Shown here: positions 19,895-28,534 of the stretch, in pieces
Position numbering within the stretch: position 1 is the stretch's first letter
Layout: every line of letters starts with the position of its first letter
DNA from: Sphingomonas hengshuiensis
Lineage (GTDB): Bacteria; Pseudomonadota; Alphaproteobacteria; Sphingomonadales; Sphingomonadaceae
DNA length: 64,000 nucleotides
Assembly: GCF_000935025.1 (NCBI RefSeq)
Contig: NZ_CP010836.1
Coordinates: forward strand, 3,472,001-3,536,000
Direction: 5' to 3'
Notes under the pieces: model-generated
Seen by the model: only the letters and a program-made list of their open reading frames with translations
Database searches by the model: none
What the model was told of the DNA's origin: nothing
Translations under genes and position numbers: made by a program

Positions 19895-21139
19895 ATGGCC
19901 ACCAAAGCAGTTCCGGCGCAGACGCCGCTTCCCGTATCGATCGACGACATCCGGACCGCGCACGGACGCATCGCGGACTCGATCGTGCGGACGCCGACCC
20001 TGCTCAGCCGGACGCTGTCGAACCTCACCGGCGCGACGGTGTATCTGAAGTTCGAGAATCTCCAGTTCACCGCAGCGTATAAGGAACGCGGCGCACTCAA
20101 CACGCTGCTCCAGCTCGACGATGCGGCGCGCGCCAAGGGCGTGATCGCGGCCTCCGCCGGCAATCATGCCCAGGGGCTCGCCTATCACGCGACGCGGCTC
20201 GGCATCCCCAGCACGATCGTGATGCCCAAGAGCACCCCCACGATCAAGATCACCCAGACCGAGGGCCACGGCGCCACCGTGATCCTGCACGGCGAGACCT
20301 ATGACGCCGCCTATGCCCATTCGCGCGAGCTGGAGGCGGAGAAGGGCTATACTTTCGTCCATCCGTTCGACGATGTCCGCGTGATCGCGGGCCAGGGCAC
20401 CGCCGCGCTGGAAATGCTCGAGGATGTGCCCGCGATCGATACGTTGGTCATCCCGATCGGCGGCGGCGGGCTGATCTCGGGCAGCGGCGTGGTCGCGCGC
20501 TCCGAAGGGCGCACTGTCGATGTGATCGGCGTCCAGGCCGAGCTTTACCCGTCGATGTATAATCGCATCCACCACACCGACATGCCGTGCGCCGGCGACA
20601 CGCTGGCCGAGGGGATCGCCGTAAAGCAGCCCGGCGGCATCACGTCGAAGATGGTCGAGGCGCTGGTCGACGACATCGTGCTGGTCAGCGAACGGCGGCT
20701 GGAGGAATCGGTCAGCCTGCTGCTCCAGATCGAAAAGACCGTAGTCGAGGGTGCCGGCGCCGCCGGCCTCGCCGCGCTGCTGACCGAGCCCGAGCGCTTC
20801 CGCGGCAAGACCGTCGGCACGATCCTGTGCGGCGGCAATATCGACACGCGGCTGCTCGCCAATGTGCTACTGCGCGACCTTGCGCGCGGGGGGCGGCTCG
20901 CGCGGCTGCGCATCCGGTTGCAGGACCGGCCCGGCGCGCTGTTCAACGTCGCCAAGATCTTCCAGGAACAGGGCGTCAACATCCTGGAGCTGTACCACCA
21001 GCGGATCTTCACGACGCTCCCCGCCAAGGGGCTGACGCTGGACGTGGAGTGCGAGACGCGCGGCCGCGACCATCTCGACCGGCTGATGACTGCGCTGCGC
21101 CGCGCGCAATATGAAGTGAGCCCCGTCGAACTGGCGTGA
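19895..21139 (+). CDS. ilvA: Threonine ammonia-lyase (threonine dehydratase)
   Basis: This PLP enzyme deaminates threonine to 2-oxobutyrate, the entry to isoleucine synthesis or threonine catabolism. Lys63 in FTAAYKERGAL binds PLP. SAGNHAQGLAYHATRLGI and the glycine-rich phosphate loop IPIGGGGLISG are typical. The 414-residue protein ends with one ACT domain (LRIRLQDRPGALFNVAKI, then GVNILELYHQR), as in TdcB-like long forms rather than the two-ACT biosynthetic IlvA, so the symbol is approximate. Confidence 0.92.
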   Translation: MATKAVPAQTPLPVSIDDIRTAHGRIADSIVRTPTLLSRTLSNLTGATVYLKFENLQFTAAYKERGALNTLLQLDDAARAKGVIAASAGNHAQGLAYHATRLGIPSTIVMPKSTPTIKITQTEGHGATVILHGETYDAAYAHSRELEAEKGYTFVHPFDDVRVIAGQGTAALEMLEDVPAIDTLVIPIGGGGLISGSGVVARSEGRTVDVIGVQAELYPSMYNRIHHTDMPCAGDTLAEGIAVKQPGGITSKMVEALVDDIVLVSERRLEESVSLLLQIEKTVVEGAGAAGLAALLTEPERFRGKTVGTILCGGNIDTRLLANVLLRDLARGGRLARLRIRLQDRPGALFNVAKIFQEQGVNILELYHQRIFTTLPAKGLTLDVECETRGRDHLDRLMTALRRAQYEVSPVELA

Positions 21140-21177
21140 GCGCGTGTTTGGAAATGCGCTGAGGCGCATTTCGCGGC

Positions 21178-21249
21178 GCCGGCCCGCTCCCCCGCCCGGC
21201 CACCCAACGGCAGTATTCTAAGGGTGGCCGGGCGGGGGAGCGGGCCGGC
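21178..21249. repeat. Perfect 28-bp inverted repeat
   Basis: Bases 21178-21205 are exactly complementary to 21222-21249, with a 16-base loop (AACGGCAGTATTCTAA). The core is CGCTCCCCCGCCCGGCCACC and its inverse. It starts about 40 bp after the threonine lyase stop and probably terminates its transcript. Confidence 0.9.
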
Positions 21250-21287
21250 ACCGCCTTGAAATTCGCTCTTTCGCGAATTTTCAAACA

Positions 21288-21373
21288 GACTCTGAACCGC
21301 GCCCCGCGCGGTTATCGGGACGAAGCGAATCGCACGTGCGGCGAAACGAGTCGCCGCAGGATTCACACGAGTC
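21288..21373. promoter_or_regulatory. Cluster of five GANTC sites in a 490-bp gene-free region
   Basis: GACTC (21288), GAATC (21327), GAGTC (21348), GATTC (21360) and GAGTC (21369) lie within 86 bp. TTAAT/TTAAC motifs follow near 21450 and 21525. The rest of the gap (21140-21628) has no gene. CcrM methylates GANTC in alphaproteobacteria, so this may be a cell-cycle-controlled promoter or replication-related site. Confidence 0.45.
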
Positions 21374-21628
21374 ATCGCCTCCGGTATAGCCCTTAGGATA
21401 ACTGGGACATCCCGCATCCGCCACGTCGCGACGGGTGTGCGCCTATGGTTAATTTCGCGCGCTCGCGTCTCATCGCGACACGGCGAAACCCGCGGTTTTC
21501 CGCACCTCTGGCGCTACTGAAATCGTTAACTCTCTTTCATGGTAAAGCCGCTTTTCATCACGAAGTATCGGCTTCATAGTCATTGCCGAAGGCCCGTTGG
21601 CAGGGCCTGAGCAAGGGGCACATCCGCG

Positions 21629-22411
21629 GTGACTGCACTATCCCGTTTTCCACGGTTTTTCGTGACGAGCCCGAACCCCTGCCCCTATCTCCCGGGGCGC
21701 CAGGAGCGGAAGATCTTCACCGAGCTGTCGGGGCAGCATGCCGGTGAGTTGAACGACGCGCTGGGCCGCATCGGGTTCCGCCGCAGCCAGTCGGTCGCCT
21801 ATCGCCCCAGCTGCGCGGGGTGCAATGCCTGCGTCTCGGTGCGCGTCGTCGCCGGCCAGTTCCGCCCCAATGCGTCGCAGCGCAAGCTGATGAAGCGGCA
21901 TGCCGATCTCGAAGTCACCGCCTGCAAGCCCTGGGCGACCGAGGAGCAGTTTTCGCTGCTCCACCGCTATCTGAAGGCGCGGCACCCCGGCGGCGGCATG
22001 GCGGCGATGGACGAGGGCGATTATGCCGACATGGTCGAGCAATCGCCGGTCGATTCCTTCGTCATCGAATATCGCGAGCCGTCGGTGGACGGGCGTCGCG
22101 GGCGGCTGGTCGGTGCATGCATCACCGATCAACAGGGCGACGGGCTCTCGATGATCTACAGCTTCTTCCTCGCCGACGACGAAAGCCGTCCGGGGCTCGG
22201 CACCTACATCATCCTCGATCACCTCGCGCGCGCGCATGCCGCCGGGCTGCCCTATGTCTATCTCGGCTATTGGGTGAAGGGGTCGGAGCGGATGGCGTAC
22301 AAGACCCGCTACCGCCCGATGGAAATGCTGGGGCCGAACGGATGGTCGGTGCTGGAGGACGAGAACGAGGCGGTCGCGATGCCCGCCGCGGTCCAGCACG
22401 CGCTGGCTTGA
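21629..22411 (+). CDS. bpt: Aspartate/glutamate leucyltransferase Bpt (annotated also as arginyltransferase)
   Basis: This enzyme adds leucine from Leu-tRNA to N-terminal Asp/Glu, marking proteins for the ClpS/ClpAP N-degron route. The 260-residue sequence shows [40 protein letters not shown] with the conserved cysteines, and [18 protein letters not shown]. The start is GTG 21629 preceded by AAGGGG. It is the first gene after the GANTC-rich gap. Confidence 0.93.
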   Translation: MTALSRFPRFFVTSPNPCPYLPGRQERKIFTELSGQHAGELNDALGRIGFRRSQSVAYRPSCAGCNACVSVRVVAGQFRPNASQRKLMKRHADLEVTACKPWATEEQFSLLHRYLKARHPGGGMAAMDEGDYADMVEQSPVDSFVIEYREPSVDGRRGRLVGACITDQQGDGLSMIYSFFLADDESRPGLGTYIILDHLARAHAAGLPYVYLGYWVKGSERMAYKTRYRPMEMLGPNGWSVLEDENEAVAMPAAVQHALA

Positions 22412-22412
22412 G

Positions 22413-22545
22413 TGTGGTTTTCAGCGCCGCGGGTGGCAATGGCCCAGTTGACCTTTAGGTGGTCGGACATGCGCTCGATCCGATTGCGCTGCTTGTAGAG
22501 CGCAGCACGTTGTGCGGGTTCGATTGCCCACGATCCTATCCGATG
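22413..22545 (-). pseudogene. IS5-family transposase C-terminal remnant
   Basis: On the minus strand the frame reads ALYKQRNRIERMSDHLKVNW then AIATRGAENH, matching the conserved C-terminal YKxRNxIERMFxxLKxxRxIATR block of IS5-type transposases. Only about 40 residues survive, with no start or catalytic residues. It marks an old transposition next to the following low-GC gene. Confidence 0.75.
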
Positions 22546-22558
22546 CCAAAACACCATC

Positions 22559-22894
22559 ATGAAGAATATCCAGATCATCGACGGTGCTGTGAACGCCACC
22601 TTCAGCGTGTTTCAGGCGACCAATGAGGAGTTTGCCGCCGTCTTTCCAGATGGGCGCGACATCGAGTTGATCGAAGACCTGATCGAGCGGCTTGGAGAAC
22701 AAGTCGCAGGCTCCGTGCTTACGCCCCTCTGGGAACGCCCAATCCTGAAGCGCGACGCGCTCGGCATTCACGGCACGCTGTTCTACGACAATGAGGATCG
22801 ACGCGACCACATCCCGTCGTCAAAGCGCGAAGTCGATTGGGACAGCAGAGCAGTCAACCAAGCTCAGCGAGATATGTTCGCCAAGCATCGATAA
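22559..22894 (+). CDS. Hypothetical protein, 111 residues
   Basis: I do not recognise this protein. It begins MKNIQIIDGAVNATFSVFQA and continues with FAAVFPDGRDIELIEDLIER, an acidic, soluble sequence without membrane segments. Base composition is visibly lower in GC than neighbours, it lies beside an IS5 remnant, and no good ribosome site is seen. Together these suggest a transferred gene. Confidence 0.6.
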   Translation: MKNIQIIDGAVNATFSVFQATNEEFAAVFPDGRDIELIEDLIERLGEQVAGSVLTPLWERPILKRDALGIHGTLFYDNEDRRDHIPSSKREVDWDSRAVNQAQRDMFAKHR

Positions 22895-22949
22895 TTGTCC
22901 AACGGCCTGGACCAGATTCGGGTGAGATCAGCTTGATCCTACCCCTTTA

Positions 22950-23056
22950 CCGTTCGCCCTGAGCTTGTCGAAGCCTGTCCAGAGCGACGCCGCAGGCGGC
23001 GTCGAGGGGGGGGGGCAATGAGACTCACCGTGCTTCGACAAGCTCAGCACGAACGG
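22950..23056. repeat. Dispersed CGTTCG...GAGCTTGTCGAAGC inverted repeat
   Basis: The left arm (22950-22974) contains CCTGAGCTTGTCGAAGC and the right arm (23032-23056) GCTTCGACAAGCTCAGCACG. GCCGCAGGCGGC lies inside, next to an 11-G run (about 23006-23016). This is another palindromic repeat family common in sphingomonad and xanthomonad genomes. Confidence 0.8.
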
Positions 23057-23105
23057 TTCTATTTATCGTCATCATGTTCTAGCCGCGGCTGCGGAAAGAT
23101 ATTAC

Positions 23106-23561
23106 TCAACTCAGCCGATCAATCGCCGCAATATCCAGCGATCCCGGAATGATCATCACCGGCACCCGCAACGTCCCCGCATCGGCGCCGGTGAAATGCG
23201 TGACCAGCGCCCCCGGCGGGCCGCTCGCCGCCGCGCCCAGCACCAGCGCCGCGATCTCGTCATTCGCGGCGATCATCGTGCGGACCACTTTCGCGCCGTC
23301 GCCCTGCTGGACGGTGATCGACGGGCTGATCCCCGATTCGGTGAACAACGTCCCCGCCGCGCGGGTCACCAGCGCCTCGGCCCGCTCGCGCGCTTCTTCC
23401 TCCAGCGTCGCCATCACCCCGCCCCATTGGACGAACTCCATCTGGGGGACCAGCGCGAGGATCTCGACATTGCCGCCGGTCTTTACAGCGCGCCGCGCCG
23501 CGAAACGCAGTGCGATTTCCGCCTCGGGACTTTCGTCGATCACGACCAGATAGGTACGCAT
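23106..23561 (-). CDS. Universal stress protein, single UspA domain
   Basis: The 151-residue protein starts [20 protein letters not shown] and ends with the UspA-like [19 protein letters not shown] plus VPVMIIPG. The nucleotide-binding G-x2-G-x9-G(S/T) motif is only partly kept, so ATP binding is uncertain. It is divergent from the PDH E2 gene. Confidence 0.87.
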   Translation of the reverse strand: MRTYLVVIDESPEAEIALRFAARRAVKTGGNVEILALVPQMEFVQWGGVMATLEEEARERAEALVTRAAGTLFTESGISPSITVQQGDGAKVVRTMIAANDEIAALVLGAAASGPPGALVTHFTGADAGTLRVPVMIIPGSLDIAAIDRLS

Positions 23562-23692
23562 GGTTGCTTTCCTCGCCTGACGCACTGGTGCCGCGCGATT
23601 GCACCAGACGCAAGCCCAAGGGGTTGACCCTAGGGAAAGGCACGGCAATGGAGAACCATCCTCTCTTTCCCGGACCAGCGACAGGAATTTGC

Positions 23693-24987
23693 ATGTCGAT
23701 CGAAATCAAAATGCCCGCGCTTTCCCCCACGATGGAAGAGGGCACCCTCGCCAAGTGGCTGGTAAAGGAGGGCGACGTCGTGAAGTCCGGCGACCTGCTC
23801 GCCGAGATCGAGACCGACAAGGCGACGATGGAATTCGAAGCCGTCGATGAAGGCACGGTCGGCAAGATCCTGGTCGCCGAGGGCACCGACAATGTGAAGG
23901 TCGGCACCGTCATCGCCACCATCCTGGGCGAAGGCGAGGACGCATCGTCCCCCGCCCCGGCTGCGCCGGAAGCGAAGGCCGAGGCTGCCCCCACCCCCGC
24001 TCCCGCCGCGAAGGCAGAGCCCGCGCCCGCACCGGCACCCACGCCTGCCCCCGCCCCGGCTGCCGCCAGCGGCGACCGCGTAAAGGCCAGCCCGCTCGCC
24101 AAGCGCATCGCCGCCGAGAAGGGCGTCGACCTGTCGAGCGTCAGCGGCTCCGGCCCCAATGGCCGCATCGTCAAGGCCGATCTGGAGGGCGCGAAGGCCG
24201 CTGCCCCCGCCCCGGCGGCAACGCCCGCGCCTGCGGCATCCGCCCCGCCCCCGCCGCATCGGCACCCGAGCACAAGGCCGTCTGGTTCGACGACAGCATC
24301 CCGCACGAGTCGGAAAAGCTGTCCAACATCCGCAAGACGATCGCGCGCCGCCTGACCGAGTCGAAGCAGACCGTCCCGCACATCTACCTGACGGTCGATA
24401 TCCGCCTCGATGCGCTGCTCAAGCTGCGCGGCGACCTCAACAAGGCGCTCGAATCGCGCGGCGTGAAGCTCTCGGTCAACGATCTGCTGATCAAGGCGCT
24501 GGGCGTCGCGCTGATCCAGACGCCGAAGTGCAACGTCACCTACACCGGCGACAATCTGATCAAATATAGCCGCGCTGACGTGTCGGTCGCGGTCTCGACC
24601 CCCACCGGGCTGATCACCCCGATCGTCCGCGATGCCGCGAACAAGAGCCCCTCGGCGATCTCCGCCGAGATGAAGGACCTTGCGGGCCGCGCGCGCGACG
24701 GCAAGCTCCAGCCGGTCGAATATCAGGGCGGCACCGCCAGCCTGTCGAACATGGGCATGTACGGGATCAAGCAGTTCGAAGCGGTAATCAATCCGCCCCA
24801 GGGCATGATCATGGCGATCGGCGCGGGCGAGAAGCGTCCGTACATCGTCGACGACGCGCTCGGCGTGGCGACGGTGATGAGCGCCACCGGCAGCTTCGAT
24901 CACCGTGCGATCGACGGCGCGGACGGTGCCGAGTTGATGAAGCTGTTCAAGCAGCTGATCGAATCGCCGATGGGCATGATCGCTTGA
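23693..24987 (+). pseudogene. pdhC: Pyruvate dehydrogenase E2 (dihydrolipoyl acetyltransferase), split by an apparent -1 frameshift
   Basis: E2 transfers acetyl groups from lipoamide to CoA in the pyruvate dehydrogenase core. The first frame gives the lipoyl domain with the lipoylated Lys in [17 protein letters not shown], an Ala/Pro linker, and the subunit-binding domain [20 protein letters not shown]. In a C-rich linker near 24246-24256 the frame breaks (the written frame ends at 24355). The catalytic domain continues in another frame from [20 protein letters not shown] to the active-site DHRAIDGADGAELM and ends MGMIA at 24987. Adding one C restores a single 432-residue protein. E2 is normally important for growth, so a sequencing error is likely. 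Confidence 0.85.
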
Positions 24988-25000
24988 GCGGGCGGGTCTG

Positions 25001-25216
25001 ATGCGCGTGCTGATCGAGACGCTGCATGTGGCCGCCGGGCTGATCGCGGCGGCTATCGTCGCGTCGCTCGCGGCATGGTCCTATCCGCGGGCGATGGACG
25101 ATATCTGGCTGGTGGCGGTGGTGGCGATGGTCGCGGTGGTGGCGATGGGCGTCGGGCCGCTGCGCCGCGCCTATGCGATCGACCGCGCGCGGCTGGAGCG
25201 CGGCAATCATGGCTGA
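25001..25216 (+). CDS. Small membrane protein, 71 residues
   Basis: Two hydrophobic stretches (VAAGLIAAAIVASLAAW and IWLVAVVAMVAVVAMGVG) suggest two membrane helices, with a basic C-terminus. It starts 13 bp after pdhC and overlaps the thioesterase start by 8 bp, so it is translated within the PDH operon. The function is unknown. Confidence 0.7.
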   Translation: MRVLIETLHVAAGLIAAAIVASLAAWSYPRAMDDIWLVAVVAMVAVVAMGVGPLRRAYAIDRARLERGNHG

Positions 25217-25592
25217 TACCCCTCCCAGCGGCCAGCCCGCGATCCGCGTGACGACGATGCCCGCCGACGCCAACCCCTATGGCGACATTTTCGGCGGCTG
25301 GCTGATGAGCCAGATGGACATGGCCGCGGGGCTGACGGCAGCACGCTATGCCAAGGGCCGCGCCGTGACGATCGCAGTCGAGGGCATGAAGTTCCACGCC
25401 CCCGTCGCGGTCGGCGACGAAGTCACCGTCTATGCCGACATGGTCAAGGTCGGCCGCACGTCGATGACGATCGACGTCCAGGCCTGGCGCCGCGGCCGCC
25501 ACACCGAGGAAAGCTGCCTCGTCACGCAAGCGCAGTTCGTGTTCGTCGCGATCGACAAGGACCGCAAGCCGCGGGCGGTGGTAGAGTCTTGA
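25209..25592 (+). CDS. Acyl-CoA thioesterase, YciA-like hotdog fold
   Basis: The 127-residue hotdog protein should hydrolyse acyl-CoA esters. NPYGDIFGGWLMSQMDMAAG carries the active-site Asp, and VEGMKFHAPVAVGDEVTVYA is the family signature. ATG 25209 overlaps the preceding gene. It sits between PDH E2 and E3 and may control CoA-ester levels. Confidence 0.9.
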   Translation: MADTPPSGQPAIRVTTMPADANPYGDIFGGWLMSQMDMAAGLTAARYAKGRAVTIAVEGMKFHAPVAVGDEVTVYADMVKVGRTSMTIDVQAWRRGRHTEESCLVTQAQFVFVAIDKDRKPRAVVES

Positions 25593-26077
25593 ACGATGCC
25601 CCTTCTTCCCCCTCCCCCATTTCGGGGGAGGGAGGGACCCGCCGCGCAGCGGTGGGAGGGAGAGGGCGCGCGCTCGCCAGAGCGCGCGAAATGCGAACCA
25701 ACCCGACCGAAGCCGAACGCGCTTTGTGGCAGGCACTGCGCAGCAAACGACTGTCCGGCTCGAAATGGAAGCGCCAGCAACCGCTCGGCAACTACATCGT
25801 CGATTTTGTGTGCTTCGATGCCCGCCTGATCGTCGAAGCCGATGGCTCACAGCACATCGGAAGTGCCTATGACAGCGAACGGGATGCGTGGCTGAAAGCC
25901 AATGATTTCCAGGTGCTGCGTTTTTACAACAACGACGTCCTTGCCAATATCGAAAGCGTACTCACTTCCATCCTGAACGCGGTCAATGGAAGCGATACCG
26001 GCATCGAGCCGGCATCGCTTCCGACCCCTCTCCCCAGCCCTCCCCCGCAAGGGGGGAGGGAGCAGAAGGCTGTGTAA
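25589..26077 (+). CDS. DUF559 endonuclease-like protein
   Basis: The core (residues about 35-130) contains NPTEAERALWQAL, IVDFVCFDARLIVEADG and WLKANDFQVLRFYNNDVL, a Vsr/restriction-endonuclease-like fold with the usual Asp and Glu-x-Asp residues. The frame opens at TTG 25589 overlapping the thioesterase stop, but residues 1-34 are encoded by a REP hairpin. ATG 25691 may be the ancestral start. The last 20 residues are also REP-encoded. GC content is lower than the flanking PDH genes, so it looks inserted. Confidence 0.8.
   Translation: MNDAPSSPSPISGEGGTRRAAVGGRGRALARAREMRTNPTEAERALWQALRSKRLSGSKWKRQQPLGNYIVDFVCFDARLIVEADGSQHIGSAYDSERDAWLKANDFQVLRFYNNDVLANIESVLTSILNAVNGSDTGIEPASLPTPLPSPPPQGGREQKAV
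25605..25665. repeat. REP hairpin in the 5' end of the DUF559 gene
   Basis: CCCCCTCCCCCATTTCGGGG followed by GAGGGAGGG is a hairpin, with CCGCCGCGCAGCGG after it. It is read through as the N-terminus of the DUF559 frame. Confidence 0.7.
26039..26061. repeat. REP hairpin in the 3' end of the DUF559 gene
   Basis: CCCTCCCCCGCAAGGGGGGA (plus GGG) forms a hairpin just before the DUF559 stop and the lpdA ribosome site. It mirrors the hairpin at the gene's 5' end. Confidence 0.7.
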
Positions 26078-26081
26078 TTCA

Positions 26082-27482
26082 ATGGCTGAATCCTACGACC
26101 TCATCGTCCTCGGCTCCGGCCCCGGCGGCTATGTCGCCGCGATCCGCGCGAGCCAGCTTGGGCTGAAGACCGCGATTGTCGAGCGCGAGCTGCTGGGCGG
26201 CATCTGCCTCAACTGGGGCTGCATCCCGACCAAGGCGCTGCTGCGCTCGGCGGAGATCTTCCACTATATGCAGCACGCCAAGGATTATGGCCTGGCCGCG
26301 GAGAAGATCAGCGCCGACATCGACGCGGTGGTCAAGCGCTCGCGCGGCGTCGCGAAGCAGCTCAACCAGGGCGTCACGCACCTGATGAAGAAGAACAAGA
26401 TCGCGGTCCATATGGGCACCGGCGTCCTGACCGGCAAAGGCGCGCTGACCGTGACCGCGGCGGACGGCAAGAAGACCGAGCTGACCGCGAAGAACATCAT
26501 CGTCGCGACCGGCGCGCGCGCGCGCGATCTTCCCGGCCTCCCCGCGGACGGCAAGCGCGTCTGGACCTATCGCCACGCAATGACCCCGCCCGAACTGCCG
26601 GGCAAGCTGCTGGTGATCGGATCGGGCGCGATCGGCATCGAATTTGCCAGCTTCTACAATGACATGGGCTCCGAGGTCACCGTCGTTGAGATGATGGACC
26701 GCATCGTCCCGGTCGAGGACGCCGACATCTCCGCCCACCTCGAAAAGGCGCTGAAGAAGCAGGGCATGTCCATCCTCACAAGCGCGAAGATCGACAAGAT
26801 CGCCGCGACCGACACGGGCGTGACCGCGACGATCGTGGACAAGGCGGGCAAGGCGACGACCAGCGCGTTCAGCCACGTCATCGTCGCGATCGGCATCGTC
26901 CCCAACACCGCCGACATCGGGCTCAAAGAGCTTGGCGTCGCGATGGACGATCGTGGCTTCCTCAAGACCGACGGCGCGTGCAAGACCAATGTCGAGGGCC
27001 TCTGGGCGATCGGCGACATCACCGCCCCGCCCTGGCTCGCGCACAAGGCCAGCCATGAAGGCGTGATCGCCGCCGAGGCGATTGCGGGCGGCCATCCGCA
27101 CGCAATGGACCCACGCAACATCCCCGGCTGCACCTATTGCCACCCCCAAATCGCCAGCGTCGGCCTGACCGAGGCGAAGGCGCGCGAAGCGGGCTATGAG
27201 CTGAAGGTCGGCACCTTCCCCTTCATCGGCAACGGCAAGGCAATCGCGCTGGGCGAGGCCGACGGCTTCGTGAAGACGGTGTTCGACGCCAAGACCGGCG
27301 AGCTGCTCGGCGCGCACATGATCGGCGCCGAAGTGACCGAGCTGATCCAGGGCTATACTGTCGGCAAGACGCTGGAGACGACCGAGGCCGAGCTGATGGA
27401 AACGGTGTTCCCGCACCCGACGATCAGCGAAACGATGCACGAAGCGGTCCTCGCCGCCTACGGCCGCGCGCTCCACATCTGA
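26082..27482 (+). CDS. lpdA: Dihydrolipoyl dehydrogenase (E3)
   Basis: This flavoenzyme reoxidises dihydrolipoamide of PDH and related complexes, passing electrons to NAD. The 466-residue protein has an FAD-binding GSGPGGYVAAIRASQLG, the redox disulfide GGICLNWGCIPTKAL, an NAD-binding GSGAIGIEFASFYNDMG, GLWAIGDIT, and the His-Glu dyad in HPHPTISETMHE. ATG 26082 was chosen because it starts the FAD domain directly. Together with pdhC it forms the distal part of the PDH operon. Confidence 0.95.
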   Translation: MAESYDLIVLGSGPGGYVAAIRASQLGLKTAIVERELLGGICLNWGCIPTKALLRSAEIFHYMQHAKDYGLAAEKISADIDAVVKRSRGVAKQLNQGVTHLMKKNKIAVHMGTGVLTGKGALTVTAADGKKTELTAKNIIVATGARARDLPGLPADGKRVWTYRHAMTPPELPGKLLVIGSGAIGIEFASFYNDMGSEVTVVEMMDRIVPVEDADISAHLEKALKKQGMSILTSAKIDKIAATDTGVTATIVDKAGKATTSAFSHVIVAIGIVPNTADIGLKELGVAMDDRGFLKTDGACKTNVEGLWAIGDITAPPWLAHKASHEGVIAAEAIAGGHPHAMDPRNIPGCTYCHPQIASVGLTEAKAREAGYELKVGTFPFIGNGKAIALGEADGFVKTVFDAKTGELLGAHMIGAEVTELIQGYTVGKTLETTEAELMETVFPHPTISETMHEAVLAAYGRALHI

Positions 27483-27489
27483 GCGCGCG

Positions 27490-28425
27490 TCAGGGCCGCG
27501 TAAGCACCGCCGCAACCACTGCAATCCGATCGACCCCGGCATAGGCCGGGCGCTCCAGCTCCTCGCCAAACACGTCGGGGTCGATCTCGCGATAGCGCAG
27601 CGACAGCCCCTGCGCCTCCGCCAGCGCCTCTAGCGCGCCGCGCAGCCGGTCCTCGCCGCCCACAATCGCGCTGCCGGTGTACAGGATCACCCGCCCACCC
27701 GGCGCCAGCCGCGCCGCCGCCATCCGGGCCATGTCGAGCGACACCTGCCCGCCCAGCATCCCGCCACCGCTGCGATAGGTCCGGTCGGCGTCGTCGATGA
27801 TGTAGGGCGGGTTGGCGAGCGCGACGTCGATCGGCTCTTCGATCGCGGACAGGTCGGCGCCCTCTACGCCGCGAATCGCCACCCCCGCCGCCCGCGCATT
27901 GATTCGCGCCAGCCGCAGCGCCTGCGGGTTCACATCGGTCATCGCGACTCGCGCCCCCTCTGCCATTCCCGCCGCGACGATCGCCCCGACGCCGGAGCCG
28001 GTGCCGATATCGACGATCGCCGCGCCAGACCGCGGCATCATGCACGCCAGCTCGGCTTCGATCAGGTCGGCGAAGCGATAGCTGTCGGGCCCGAAGAACA
28101 CCGAATCCTCGGCATCGGTCGGATAGGCCGAGTGGAGGTACAGCCGCCCCTTCAGCGACGACACGCGAAACCGGCTGCGCACCAGCCCGCCGGCTGCGGG
28201 CTCGAGTGCGTCGGCGGCGGCAAGCGTGTCGAGCAGCGCGGGCTCCAGTATCGCGGGATCGAATGCCCGGCTCCACCCCAGCACGTCCTCGATGGTCCGC
28301 GCGCTCTCCCGACCCGCTTGGCCCAGCACGCGCGCATGCGTCGCGGGGGTCGGCGTGACGAACGCATAACCCCGCGCACGGAGCATCTCGATCAGGCGGA
28401 GCAGCGTATCGTCAGGGTTGGGCAT
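27490..28425 (-). CDS. SAM-dependent methyltransferase with NPPY motif
   Basis: The C-terminal half is a class I methyltransferase. AAIVDIGTGSGVGAIVAAG binds SAM and DVALANPPYI is the NPPY motif of N-methyltransferases acting on planar nitrogens (HemK/PrmC-like or RlmG-like). The substrate is unknown. ATG 28425 is used; TTG 28461 in frame is an alternative. Its 3' end faces lpdA. Confidence 0.85.
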   Translation of the reverse strand: MPNPDDTLLRLIEMLRARGYAFVTPTPATHARVLGQAGRESARTIEDVLGWSRAFDPAILEPALLDTLAAADALEPAAGGLVRSRFRVSSLKGRLYLHSAYPTDAEDSVFFGPDSYRFADLIEAELACMMPRSGAAIVDIGTGSGVGAIVAAGMAEGARVAMTDVNPQALRLARINARAAGVAIRGVEGADLSAIEEPIDVALANPPYIIDDADRTYRSGGGMLGGQVSLDMARMAAARLAPGGRVILYTGSAIVGGEDRLRGALEALAEAQGLSLRYREIDPDVFGEELERPAYAGVDRIAVVAAVLTRP

Positions 28426-28498
28426 GGCGCGGGCAAAGCGACAAAATTCCAACAAAGTCAAAGGACTTCACGCCATCAACGCGCGCGCCGCGGACATT

Positions 28499-28534
28499 AA
28501 AAACCCCGCCGGTCCAATGGACCGGCGGGGTTTG
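28499..28534 (-). terminator. Native terminator of tRNA-Val
   Basis: AAACCCCGCCGGTCC and GGACCGGCGGGGTTT form a 15-bp perfect stem with a T-run on the minus strand, directly after the tRNA 3' end. Confidence 0.93.

Noticed and set aside
22981-23031. Poly-G tract as phase-variation switch
   Set aside because: The G-run lies within an intergenic REP and not in a promoter or reading frame that I can identify.
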